This document shows positions 1-10,500 of a DNA stretch of 64,000 bases, piece after piece. Below the pieces are notes generated by a model. The model saw only the letters and a program-made list of their open reading frames with translations, was not told where the DNA came from and searched no databases. This DNA is from Sacculina carcini (taxonomy: Eukaryota > Arthropoda > Thecostraca > Sacculinidae). The DNA is taken from NCBI GenBank assembly GCA_916048095.2, contig OU696572.1, positions 6,405,362-6,469,361 on the forward strand. Direction: 5' to 3'. Positions within the stretch are counted from its first letter, which is position 1. Every line of letters starts with the position of its first letter. The position numbers were made by a program, and so were the translations under genes.

Positions 1-1
1 A

Positions 2-1879
2 ACGAGGATGGGTTTCGGTCTGAGTGTGGCACCCGCCGTTCTGTAGACAATACTGGATTATGTGTTGAAGCAAGATGAGTGTGTGAGCGCAGGGACTTCC
101 GCATATCTGGATGATATTTTTGTTGACCTCAATATAGTCAGCGCGGAAAAGGTGCGTGGTCATCTTGGAAAATATGGCTTGGTGAGCAAGAAAACGGACA
201 ACCTGAGAGATGGTGCTCGTGTGCTGGGTCTGAGAGTGTCGAGAAAGAATGGAGATATGGTTTGGAGTCGAGACAACATAATCGACCCACCACCGACAGA
301 TCTAACGCGCCGAAACGTATTCTCGTGGTGCGGTAAGCTGGTAGGCCACATGCCGGTCGGTGGCTCGCTAAGAATTTTGACAGCGTTTGCTAAACGGCGA
401 GCCAATCAGCTTACAAAAGGCTGGGATGACCGAATTGACGACGATAACCAAATTCGCGATATGTTAACCTTCATCGACAAACAAGTGCGGCAAGTAGATC
501 CTGTGGGAGGCCACTGGAGTGTCAACTCAAAAAAGGCGACAATATGGACCGACGCGAGCTCTTTGGCACTCGGAGTTATGCTCGAAGTCGACGGAGATAT
601 TGTTGAAGACGCCTCGTGGTTGAGACCAGACAAGACAGCTCACATAAATAAGGCGGAATTGGACGCTGCAATTCGCGGGATCAATATGGCGGTGAGCTGG
701 AATATAACCAACCTCTTGATCAAATCCGACTCTGTCACATTGTGTCGATGGATTAGCGACATTTTAAGCGGTAGGACGCGGGTGCGCACCAAGGCACAGA
801 ACGAGCTGTTGATTCGTCGCAGATTAAACATAGTAAAACAATTAGCCGACGAACTTGAATTGATAATTGATGTGGAGCTGGTACCATCAAAGAAAAACCG
901 CGCCGATTCGCTGACTCGTGTGCCGCAGAAATGGCTGGTTGAAAGTGCTTCTGCCGCTGCAACCGTTGTACCACGTGATGACACGGTGAACATACGCAAA
1001 ATTCACGAGCGTGCCGGACATCCTGGCGTGCGGAGAATACTATATTTTGTGCGGAGGGAGTGTTCTTCTCCGGTATCCAGGAGACAAGTGAAAAACGTGG
1101 TGGCGAGTTGTAACACTTGCCAATCAATCGATCCTGCCCCGCGAAAATGGTCAAGAGGTGAGTTATCAGTTGGAGAGATATGGCACAGACTCGCTATAGA
1201 CGTCACACACTTTCAAGGTCAAGAATATCTGTCCGTGATTGACTGTGGACCATCAAGATTCTCTTTGTGGCGATTGCTGAGGCGATCCGACTCGGATAAT
1301 ATCACGAGACATCTTGAAGAGATGTTTCTTGAGCGAGGTTTCCCCACTCAGCTATTGTGTGACAATGCGACTATATTCAGAAGTCAGCAGTTTCTATCAT
1401 TTGCAGCAAAGTGGAGTATTGAGGTGCGATTTCGAGCGGCTTACAGACCCAGTGGCAATGGTATTATAGAAAGGAATCACCGCACTGTGAAGGTGATTGC
1501 TGCTCGCAAGAACTGTTCCATCGGTGAAGCTGTACATCTGTATAATACGAGTCCTTTCAGTGACCGCAAGGGAACGCCTGCACACGTACTGTACAACTAT
1601 CAATGGCGTGATATTGTGAGCGAACAGGGAGCGTGTATGACGCCGCGTCAGACAACTGATGCATTTGACACCGGTGATCCAGTGTGGGTGCGCAACAGTG
1701 GTACGAGGTGCACTCAGCCATCTGTCGAGGGTCGTGTTACGGCGGTGGCGTCTGACCAGGTGGTCGAGGTGGACGGCATGTTGCGTCACGTGCGCGACCT
1801 CAGACCTCGTACCGGCGACGACGGTGATGCTGTGTCTGCAGAAGCCAGTGAATCGGTGAGTCACAGCCGTCCTACATGA
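2..1879 (+). pseudogene. Family A pol, C-terminal part (RT palm end, RNase H, integrase)
   Basis: The frame enters at base 2 within the reverse transcriptase. An in-frame TAG at 44-46 replaces the CAG present in the copy at 28 kb, so this copy is interrupted; beyond it the frame is open to 1879. It contains the RT YLDD catalytic box (104-115), an RNase H domain beginning at WTDASS, an HHCC zinc finger, and a DDE integrase core ending in GNGIIERNH. A CGA to TGA change ends it 15 codons earlier than its relative. In the element it would copy RNA into DNA and insert it into a chromosome; this copy cannot make a full protein. Confidence 0.88.
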
Positions 1880-2023
1880 CAGAGAAGAGCTCCTGCCTGG
1901 CACCGTGACTATGTTATGCACTAGTTTTAATTATTGATTGCCTGTATCATGTGTAGGTTTTTGTTGCCGCTGTATTGGTTTGATAATGTATTGTATTTGA
2001 TTGGTGTGAACACCATGGGGGCA

Positions 2024-2495
2024 TGTAATAGGTATTCGTATTGTGTATGTACAGTGTGATGAAATCGTGTAACCGCGTAGGTGTGTTTGTATGTCTGTAT
2101 GTATGTGTATGTTCAAGTGCGCGAAGGGTGTGCCTGCTCTTTTCCATGAATGCGAGTTACCGTGTATGTGCTTGTATATGTTCAAGTGTGCGTATGGTTC
2201 ATGTGACTTGGCTTGTCACTTGACTCGAGTACTGTGTTCTGATTGGTCGGTGTACTTTGATATTGTGACGTGTGACGCCTGTGCGTGTGGCTGAAGCGAG
2301 CTACAAGCAGTCTGGTTTTGAGCGTTGTGAGTGTTGGTGGTGTTCGTGTGTTGGTAGTGTATTTGTAATTGTGATTGGTGCGAGGCCACAAAGTGTTTAT
2401 TGTTTATTATAAGTTTTGTTTTCTGGAGTGCATTTCAGTGCTATCATTTCATCGTCGTCCTCATCTTCATTGAATACATCTCTATTTACTCTACA
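2024..2495 (+). repeat. Family A LTR (shared between tandem copies)
   Basis: It starts TGTAATAGG and ends TTTACTCTACA. Boundaries are fixed by the element at 25854-38770, whose LTRs are flanked by GTATT duplications. Length is 472 bp, the same as the 5' LTR at 25854. It is rich in TGTATG/TGTGTG runs. Confidence 0.9.
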
Positions 2496-2624
2496 AGCTA
2501 TTTCGGCCATAATCATCGCAATGTCTATCGAAGAATCGAAGGCTCCTCTGCATGTCCAGTCGTCTTTCGATGTGAAGTTGATTCCGGAATTTCGTGGTGA
2601 CGCCGGTGAAAACGTATCAGAGTG
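2496..2624 (+). pseudogene. Family A leader and gag N-terminal fragment
   Basis: The 12-base primer-binding candidate AGCTATTTCGGC (2496-2507) follows the LTR directly. Gag starts at ATG 2521, and 34 codons are readable before homology to the other copy stops after GAGTGG at about 2624. The following bases are poly-C/poly-G, so the gag is truncated by rearrangement or an assembly join. Confidence 0.8.
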
Positions 2625-2662
2625 GCCCCCCGTACCCCCCGGCCGGGGGGGGGGGGGGGCGA
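2625..2662. repeat. C and G homopolymer tract
   Basis: Runs of six C are followed by about fifteen G at the exact point where gag homology stops. Such tracts are error-prone in sequencing, so the breakpoint could be real or an assembly artefact. Confidence 0.7.
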
Positions 2663-2815
2663 GTGTTGATGGGCCCCGTTGCTTCATGTATGACATTAAA
2701 ATTTATCATAATATGTATAGCCTTTACCTTTTTGCTCAGATGTTTTCACCTGAGCTTGTATTATGTGATTATGTATAATATATATATTCAATATTTGATG
2801 GTTTATTTATAATTA

Positions 2816-2893
2816 GGGCCCCAAGTTTTGCCTTCGGGGGGCCCCAAGTGTTGCCTTCGGGAGGGGCCCCAAGTGTTGCCTTCGGGAGGGGGG
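2816..2893. repeat. 25-bp tandem repeat, three units
   Basis: Three near-identical units of GGGCCCCAAGTGTTGCCTTC plus a G-rich end stand side by side. They abut the 3' side of the LINE fragment that follows on the minus strand. The 150 bp before them (2663-2815) is AT-rich with no recognisable gene. Confidence 0.85.
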
Positions 2894-2895
2894 GC

Positions 2896-3535
2896 TCATA
2901 AGTCCTCGCAACGGCTCTGCTTACTCGCATTAAACGGCATCCCCCATGTCCCGCTCCATTCTTCTATCCTATCCAAATCCTGCTGTAACTCCTTACAACT
3001 TTTTTCACCTGTGATGACCTTCATGAGCTTGGTATCATCGGCAAACAAGCTCATGTAACTGCTGATCCCCCTAGACATATCGTCTATGTATACCAAGAAC
3101 ATTATTGATCCCAACACCGATCCCTGGGGCACCCCACTCGCTACTGAGCCCCACTCAGATACTTCCCCTCTGACCACCGTCCGCATCCTCCTATGAGACA
3201 AATAATCCCTAATCCATTCCAATAATCTACCCTGTATACCTCCTGAATTTTCCAGCTTCCATAGCAATCGTTATGTGGCACGGTATCAAAAGCTTTTTTT
3301 GAATCTAAATACACGCAATCTACCCACCCTTTTCTCTCCTGTACCACATCTATCACCCTCGTATATAAACTAAGCAGATTAGTGACACACGACTTTCCTT
3401 GTCTAAAACCATACTGACTATCACTAAGCATGTTGTTTTCTTGAAGGAACTCAACCCACCTATCCTTAATAAGACATTCCCCGAGCTTGCACAGGACGCA
3501 CGTTAAATATACGGGCCTGTAGCTTAGTGGTTGTG
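2896..3535 (-). pseudogene. Jockey-like LINE reverse transcriptase fragment
   Basis: Read on the minus strand, two frames joined by a frameshift near 3260 give the core of a non-LTR reverse transcriptase. It contains the finger motif QYGFRQGKSC, the palm segment KKAFDTVPH, the SGVPQGSVLG block, and the FADDTKL catalytic box. Upstream residues resemble the RPVSLT region typical of this group. Endonuclease and C-terminus are missing. Very similar fragments are common in crustacean genomes, a recollection rather than a search. Confidence 0.85.
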
Positions 3536-3831
3536 TAAGGACTGTGTGGCGTTATTTGCGCGTATTGGGTAGTTACGTCGTGTTGTTGTTTGGTGCGTGT
3601 GTTCGTTTGTATTTCTATTTCTTATTTAATCTTGTTTGCAATGTTAACCAGACTAATTTAGCTTTCTACGATTGTATTATTTTATCACTCATGTTAACCG
3701 TATGTTTTGGCTGTTGCAGAGTACTGTGGGTTATCTAAGTTTCGTTTTCTTCTTCAGAGTCGTCAATACACTTATGACAGTTGTGTACACTTGTGACAGT
3801 CTCTCCCCCGTCTCTCTCTGTCTCCCTATCT
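3536..3831. other. No recognised gene
   Basis: T-rich sequence with a short open frame on the plus strand and a run of TCTC near 3805. I see no domain, promoter or repeat that I can name. Confidence 0.5.
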
Positions 3832-4449
3832 GCTTGTGTTCGTAATCTTGGCGTCTACTTCGATCCCTCTCTGTCATTTGCTAACAATTTCGCGCATATA
3901 TCGCGATCCTGCAGGCTCATTCTCAGACAACTCTATCCCATCCGTGCTTAATTTGACACTAACTCGGCCATTACTCTCATCCAATCCTTAATTTTCCCTC
4001 GTCTAGACTATTGTTACTCTTTGTTTCTTCACGCCTCATCTAAATCTCTTCGCTCCCTACAAATGTTATTGAACCAATCATGTCGCTCTGTCTTCCGTCT
4101 TCCTCCGCTCAGGCCAACTTCTCCCTACCTACATAAACTTGGCTGGCTTCCTGTTCAGGTTCGGATCAAATATAAACTATGCTGTCTTATCTTTAAAATT
4201 ATCCGCTCACCCTCCTCTCCTTCTTACCTCCGCTCTCTACTATCTGAACCTCAACACTCAGGTCGTCGTCTTCACTCTCTTCACTGTCCTCGAGCAGTTT
4301 TGGAGTCGCATTGGTCGGCGAAATCTTTCTACTTCTTTGCTCCTCGTCTCTATAACTCCTTGCCTTCTCGTATCCGGTCATCCCCTTCACTTCGATCCTT
4401 CTCTTCTGCTCTGCATGCACATCTTCTTGTGTCTACCTCTCCCTGTTGA
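3832..4449 (+). pseudogene. L2-like LINE, C-terminal end of ORF2
   Basis: One frame, broken by a single TAA at 3949, reads through the RT thumb block (VRNLGVYFDPSLSF) and the motif PRLDYC. It continues into the C-terminal block with LGWLPVQVRIKYK and FAPRLYNSLPSRIRSS. This succession is characteristic of the L2/CR1 group of non-LTR retrotransposons. The 5' part is absent, as expected for a 5'-truncated insertion. It ends in a stop at 4449. Confidence 0.85.
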
Positions 4450-4961
4450 ATGGGTTCGTGCTTTTCTTTTGTATATACGCCTGTTAAATTTTGTCTGTCA
4501 TGCTCTTAGCTATTCTGACATTTGTTTCATTTATTTTATAAACATACATACTATATTATTTTTTTTATCTCATCCTGTCATCGCACCATTGTATATTTGG
4601 CGCTATATTTTATACATGTTGTTGTTGTTGTTGTGTAGCGTCCTCTATGTGCACACTACTTGCTGAGCCAATTACATGTTTTTATCTCCGCCGCTAGATG
4701 TCAGTAGAAGTATTTCGTATGCAAATTTCGTGTGACTATTTAATTTCTTGTAACAAATTTATCGTGTATCAATTAGTTTTAATTGCTTTGTATGTATTTT
4801 CGCAACTTAGTTCATTCGCATAATTTAATATTACAACGCGAGACACGATGGCGGACGCCGCCATTATAACCGTTTACCAGCCAGTCGTTTTCTGTGAGGC
4901 GCCGTTTGCATCTCTCGTTCTTGGCCGTGTGGTAATATGGTCCTGTGTCTTAGTCCTTACT
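4450..4961. other. Probable L2 3' region and unassigned sequence
   Basis: A short (TTG)n run at about 4618-4636 may mark the LINE tail. From 4849 an ATG in good context opens 42 codons beginning MADAAIITVYQ with no domain I recognise; it could be a first exon or element leader. Nothing else is supported. Confidence 0.4.
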
Positions 4962-5231
4962 TGTAGTGCCCCCTAGCGTGGGATTATGTAACCAGGATGG
5001 ACAGGGCGTTGAATACCCAGTAGGTGCTCGTTGTCTCTTGTGTGTGTTTATTACATGGCGCAGCCGACAGGATGTGAAGGTCAGTGTTAGAAATTTCCCT
5101 TTCAGTTAAAGATAATCTGGAGGTGTAAATACTGACTTATCGAATATTGTCATTACGAAATTGGACTAACAATGGAAAAACAGATTGAAAAACTACTTGA
5201 GGTTGAAGTAGCGGTTGTATCAGGAGCACAA
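4962..5231 (+). mobile_element. Element I: short LTR, serine-tRNA-type primer site, gag start
   Basis: A TG...CA segment (4962-5055) is followed at 5056 by TGGCGCAGCCGACAGG, which resembles the serine-tRNA primer site used by several Gypsy elements, with a few mismatches. The ATG at 5055-5057 overlaps the LTR end and PBS, as in element G, but stops after 11 codons. A second ATG at 5172 opens MEKQIEKLLEVEV, a plausible gag start, cut off where element H begins at 5232. The outer LTR boundary is uncertain. Confidence 0.45.
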
Positions 5232-5522
5232 TGTTAACACCACAACGTTCAGTGAGCAAGTGGTTTATTGCCTTGACACAGCACAAGTCAACTACTAGGT
5301 GGGCGGAGGTCACTTCCTGGTACAATCCACCAAGTGGGTTTCAACCATTTGTCAGTAGTAAACCGTACTTACATTAACAGTGACGAAAATTCAAATATAC
5401 ATGTGAATTAAATAATGCTGCGTAAATAACAAAGGAATATAATATATAGTTTAAACGAAATTAAACATATTCCAACGAGTGTACCAATTCACGCATGACA
5501 AAATACGAACATCGGCGCTACA
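5232..5522 (-). repeat. Candidate 3' LTR of element H
   Basis: On the minus strand a purine run GGAAGGGTGGAG is followed by TGTAGCGCCGATG, the usual polypurine-tract and LTR-start arrangement. The segment ends in AACA at 5232, giving 291 bp with TG...CA ends. There is no second copy in the window to confirm it. The 5523-5946 stretch between it and pol is A/C-rich with no gene. Confidence 0.4.
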
Positions 5523-5946
5523 CTACTCCACCCTTCCGAAGCGGAGCGTCACGTATATCAAACATAGCTATGATACAGGAAAATCATGTTCTAAAAGAAA
5601 TACGTATGCGAATACTCGTACACGCACATACAACAAGCATACACAAGTACACATATACACACGTCTACCATACATACGCACGTCTTCGCACGCCTAGTAA
5701 TTTCATTCAACGAAACTTGACACAGAAACAAATATCAACACACACGCAAAACGCACAACATCTCTGAATGGACAGCGCATGTTCATGTACCGCACATGAC
5801 AATATATATCAAAACATGACTGCAAGCATGCAGGTTACACAATCACGCCATATAGCAGACGGCTCGTAAACGTTACACGTTCACATAAGCGTGAAAGCAC
5901 TATTACAAACACGACAAACTAATCAAGATGACTGAAAAGACAAAGG

Positions 5947-6404
5947 TTAATAATTATAAAAATCCGGACGATGTCTGAATTTTACTGTACGTCCTGATCT
6001 TGACACACCATAGGGCACCGCATACCGTGGAGCAGGGACAGGTTTATCCGTCGACTGGTTCACTGGTCGATCCGATGGTACAATTTCACAGCTGACTTGG
6101 TTCCTTTTCAACGTGGTGGTGCAGCGCTTTGCTGCTCTCGGAGCAAGAAGCGGTGCCACTGAGTCTGAGACCGTATTTTGTACATCACCCGCGGACACAT
6201 TCACTTGTTTTTCTGCACTTGTTGATCCTGTATCACACGTTGTTGCACGCAGCACCGCTGGCTTCACACGATCAACTGACACAGTCTGTCTCACGCCGGT
6301 AGATGATTCAACTTCGAACGTTTTTATGTTACGCCGTAACACTTTCACGGGGCCAGAGTAGGGAGCCTATAATGTCTTTCTAACTCGGTCTCGGCCTTGA
6401 TACG
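5947..6404 (-). pseudogene. Element H pol, C-terminal tail
   Basis: The minus strand reads the post-integrase tail, with APYSGPVKV, then SVDRVKPAVL, a proline-rich linker and the ending SGRTVKFRHRPDFYNY. Elements D and E in this window end with closely similar peptides, which identifies it as the end of a CsRn1-type pol. A TAG at 6367-6369 interrupts the frame. At about 6405 the sequence joins directly to RT, so the region between is lost. Confidence 0.8.
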
Positions 6405-7137
6405 CAACGAATGCTGCCGCAACACCTCAAAGACTTGACGTAGATGACGCTGATGTTCGTCTGAGTCGCGTGAGAAAACAATCATTGCACATCGATCATC
6501 ATCAATCATCAATCATCAATTGCACATCGTCAATATACACAAAAACACAATCTAGGTCACGAAACATGGAATCCATGTACCTTTGAAAAGTTGATGGTGC
6601 GTTTCTCATGCCAAACGGCATAAACAAATACTCGTACAGGCCTGCTGGAGTGGATATTGCCGTTTTAGCTATGTCATGGTGTGCCACTGGTACCTGGTGA
6701 TAAGCCTGCAATAAATCAAGCTTTGAAAAACATGACTTGCCGTAAAGTTTCGCTGAGCAATCGTGTATATGCGGGATTGGGTAGCAATCGCGCTTTGTAA
6801 CCGAATTCAGCATACGAAAATCACCCGTCAGTCGCCAGCCCCCATCTTTTTTCGCCACTAAATGAACGGGCGACGACCACGGCGCATCAGACGGTCTCAC
6901 AACATCTGCTTTTAATAAACTGTCAATTTCAGTTTTGATCAGATCTTGTTTAATTGGAGAAAATCTGCGGCGACCAGCATGCACTGGTGCGGCACTGCCT
7001 GTGTCTATAGCGTGACTCACTTTGTGATTGCGTACACTCACCGCTTCTTTATGTGGCACCGTCAAGCTTGAGAACTCCGACAACAATTTTTGCACAGGAA
7101 CAGAGAACCTGGACGTGTCGTTAACAGTCATGCACGG
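6405..7137 (-). pseudogene. Element H reverse transcriptase fragment
   Basis: The minus-strand frame carries the linker and first half of a Ty3/Gypsy RT: HAIDTGSAAP, the WSSPVHLVAKKDGGWR block, FSKLDLLQAYHQV, and the catalytic box VYIDD near 6535. After that the sequence is broken by a short ATC-type repeat (6497-6522) and the frame is lost. The first codons of the open frame lie in satellite-like sequence, so the natural N-terminus is not visible. Confidence 0.83.
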
Positions 7138-7392
7138 AATATTTTCAATACTTGTGCACACACGTTCAACTGACATCCCAAAAACGTCAAAATTGACCGA
7201 AATCGGTCATTTTCGATACTTGTTCACACAAGTTCAACTGACATCGCAAAAACGTCAAAATTGACCGCAATCGGTCATTTTCGATACTTGTACACACGTA
7301 TGTCCCTGACATCCAAAAAATGTCAAAATTGACCGTAATCGATCATTTTCGATACTTGTGCACATGAGCTCCACTGAAATCGCAAAAACGTC
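7138..7392 (-). repeat. 68-bp satellite, inverted segment left of gap
   Basis: About four monomers read on the minus strand carry the same landmarks as the large array to the right: GACCGA...TCGGTC palindrome, TTTTGACGTTTTT, ATGTCAGTGGAAC, and TGCACAAGTATCGAAAA. Orientation is opposite to everything after the gap. Confidence 0.9.
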
Positions 7393-7592
7393 NNNNNNNN
7401 NNNNNNNNNNNNNNNNNNNNNNNNNNNNNNNNNNNNNNNNNNNNNNNNNNNNNNNNNNNNNNNNNNNNNNNNNNNNNNNNNNNNNNNNNNNNNNNNNNNN
7501 NNNNNNNNNNNNNNNNNNNNNNNNNNNNNNNNNNNNNNNNNNNNNNNNNNNNNNNNNNNNNNNNNNNNNNNNNNNNNNNNNNNNNNNNNNNN
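7393..7592. other. Assembly gap (200 N)
   Basis: Exactly 200 unknown bases. The gap falls at the point where satellite orientation reverses, so true size and content are unknown. Confidence 0.99.
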
Positions 7593-10500
7593 CATTGACG
7601 TTTTCGCGATGTCAGTGGAACTCGTTTGCACAAGTATCGAAAATGACCGATTTCGGTCAATTTTGACGATTTTTGGATGCCAGTGGAACTTGTGTGCACA
7701 AGTATCGAAAATGACCGATTTCGGTCAATTTTGACGATTTTTGGATGCCAGTGACATGCGTGTGCACAAGTATCGAAAATGACCGATTTCGGTCAATTTT
7801 GACGTTTTGGCGATGTCAGTGGAACTCGGTTTGCACAAGCATCGAAAATGACCGATTTCGGTCAATTTTGACGTTTTCGCCATGTCAGTGGAACTCGTGT
7901 GCACAAGTATCGAAAAGGACCAATTTCGGTCAATTTTGACGTTTTTTGGATGTCAGTGACATACGTGTGTACAAGTATCGAAAATGACCGATTTCGGTCA
8001 ATTTTGACGTTTTTTGGATGTTAGTGACATACGTGTGCACAAGTATCGAAAATGACCGATTTCGGTCAATTTGGACGTTTTCGCGATGTCAGTGGAACTC
8101 GTTTGCACAAGTATCGAAAATGACCAATTTCGGTCAATTTTAACGATTTTTGGATGCCAGTGACATGCGTGTGCACAAGTATCGAAAATGACCGATTGCG
8201 GTAAATTTTGACGATTTTTGGATGCCAGTGACATACGTGTGTACAAGTATCAAAAATTCCGATTTCGGTCAATTTTGACGTTTTCGCCATGTCAGTGGAG
8301 CTCGTGTGCACAAGTATCGAAAATGACCGATTTCGGTCAATTTTGATGATTTTTGGATGTCAGTGGAACTTGTGTGCACAAGTATCGAAAATGACCGATT
8401 GTGGACAATTTTGACGTTTTTGGATGTCAGTGGAACTTGTGTGCACAAGTATCGAAAATAACCGATTGTGGTCAATTTTGACGTTTTTGCGATGTCAGTG
8501 GAACTTGTGTGCACAAGTATCGAAAAGGACCGATTTCGGTCAATTTTGACGTTTTCGGGATTTCAGTGAAACTCATGTGCATAAGTATCGAAAATGACCG
8601 ATTGCGGTCAATTTTGACGATTTTTGGATGCCAGTGGAACTTGTGTGCACAAGTATCGAAAATGACCGATTGTGGTCAATTTTGACGTTTTTGGATGTCA
8701 GTGGAACTTGTGTGCACAAGTATCGAAATGATCGATTTCGGTCAATTTTGACGTTTTGGCGATGTCAGTGGAACTCGTTTGCACAAGTATCGAAAATGAC
8801 CGATTTCGGTCAATTTTTACGTTTTCGCCATGTCAGTGGAACTCGTTTGCACAAGTATCGAAAATGACCAATTTCGGTCAATTTTATCGATTTTTGGATG
8901 CCAGTGACATGCGTGTGCACAAGTGTCGAAAATGACCGATTGCGGTAAATTTTGACGATTTTTGGATGCCAGTGACATACGTGTGTACAAGTATCGAAAA
9001 TTTCCGATTTCGGTCAATTTTGACGTTTTCGCCATGTCAGTGGAACTCGTGTGCACAAGTATGGAAAATGACCGATTTCGGTCAATTTTGACGATTTTTG
9101 GATGTCAGTGGAACTTGTGTGCACAAGTATCGAAAATGACCGATTTCGGTCAATTTTGACGATTTTTGGATGTCAGTGGAACTTGTGTGCACAAATATTG
9201 AAAATGACCGATTGTGGTCAATTTTGACGTTTTTGCGATTTCAGTGGAACTCATGTGCACAAGTATCGAAATGATCGATTTGGGTCAATTTTGACGTTTT
9301 TATGGATGTCAGTGACATACGTGTGTACAAGTATCGAAAATGACCGATTTCGGTCAATTTTGCCGTTTTCGCGATGTCAGTGGAACTCGTTTGCACAAGT
9401 ATCGAAAATGACCGATTTCGGTCAATTTTGACGATTTTTGGATGCCAGTGGAACTTGTGTGCACAAGTATCGAAAATGACCGATTTCGGTCAATTTTGAC
9501 GATTTTTGGATATCAGTGGAACTCATGTGCACAAGTATTGAAAATAATCTATTTCGGTCAATTTTGCCGTTTTTATGGATGTCAGTGACATACGTGTGTA
9601 CAAGTATCGAAAATGACCGATTGCGGTCAATTTTGACTTTTATGCGATTTCAGTGGAACTCATGTGCACAAGTATCGAAATTATCGATTTCGGTCAATTT
9701 TGACGTTTTTTGGATGTCAGTGACATACGTGTGCACAAGTATCGAAAATGACCGATTTCGGTCAATTTTGACGATTTTTGGATGCCAGTGACATGTGTGT
9801 GCACAAGTATCGAAAAGGACCGATGTCGGTCAATTTGGGCGTTTTCGGGATTTCAGTGGAACTCATGTGCACAAGTATCGAAATGATCGATTTCGGTCAA
9901 TTTTGACGTTTTCGCCATGTCAGTGGAATTCGTGTGCACAAGTATCGAAAAGGACCAATTTCGGTCAATTTTGACGTTTTTTGGATGTCAGTGACATACG
10001 TGTGTACAAGTATCGAAAATGACCGATTTCGGTCAATTTTGACGTTTTTTGGATGTTAGTGACATACGTGTGTTCAAGTATCGAAAATTTCCGATTTCGG
10101 TCAATTTTGACGTTTTCGCGATGTCAGTGGAACTCGTTTGCACAAGTATCGAAAATGACCAATTTCGGTCAATTTTAACGATTTTTGGATGCCAGTGACA
10201 TGCGTGTGCACAAGTATCGAAAATGACCGATTGCGGTAAATTTTGACGATTTTTGGATGCCAGTGACATACGTGTGTTCAAGTATCGAAAATTTCCGATT
10301 TCGGTCAATTTTGACGTTTTCGCCATGTCAGTGGAGCTCGTGTGCACAAGTATCGAAAATGACCGATTTCGGTCAATTTTGACGATTTTTGGATGTCAGT
10401 GGAACTTGTGTGCACAAGTATCGAAAATGACCGATTTCGGTCAATTTTGACGATTTTTGGATGTCAGTGGAACTTGTGTGCACAAATATCGAAAATGACC

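Larger units (their letters stand above)
1..2624 (+). mobile_element. Family A Ty3/Gypsy-like LTR retrotransposon, copy 1, truncated
   Basis: The left part is the second half of a pol gene, followed by a 472-bp LTR, then the leader and first 34 codons of gag. It breaks off at 2624 where a G/C-rich tract begins. Nearly every base can be matched to the fuller copy at 25854-38770. The order pol, LTR, gag is what two tandem copies sharing one LTR would give, so the LTR serves as 3' LTR of the left copy and 5' LTR of a truncated right copy. The left end lies outside the window. Confidence 0.85.
5232..7137 (-). mobile_element. Element H: internally deleted CsRn1-type Gypsy element
   Basis: On the minus strand this holds the start of a CsRn1-type RT, then the C-terminal tail of the same pol, then a purine-rich tract and a TG...CA LTR candidate. 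Most of RT, RNase H and integrase is deleted. Its 5' side merges into the satellite array at about 7137, so gag, protease and 5' LTR are missing from view. Confidence 0.75.

Noticed and set aside
4849..4977. First exon of a host gene starting MADAAIITVYQ
   Set aside because: Good start context but no domain, no supported downstream exon and element debris on both sides; left as unassigned.
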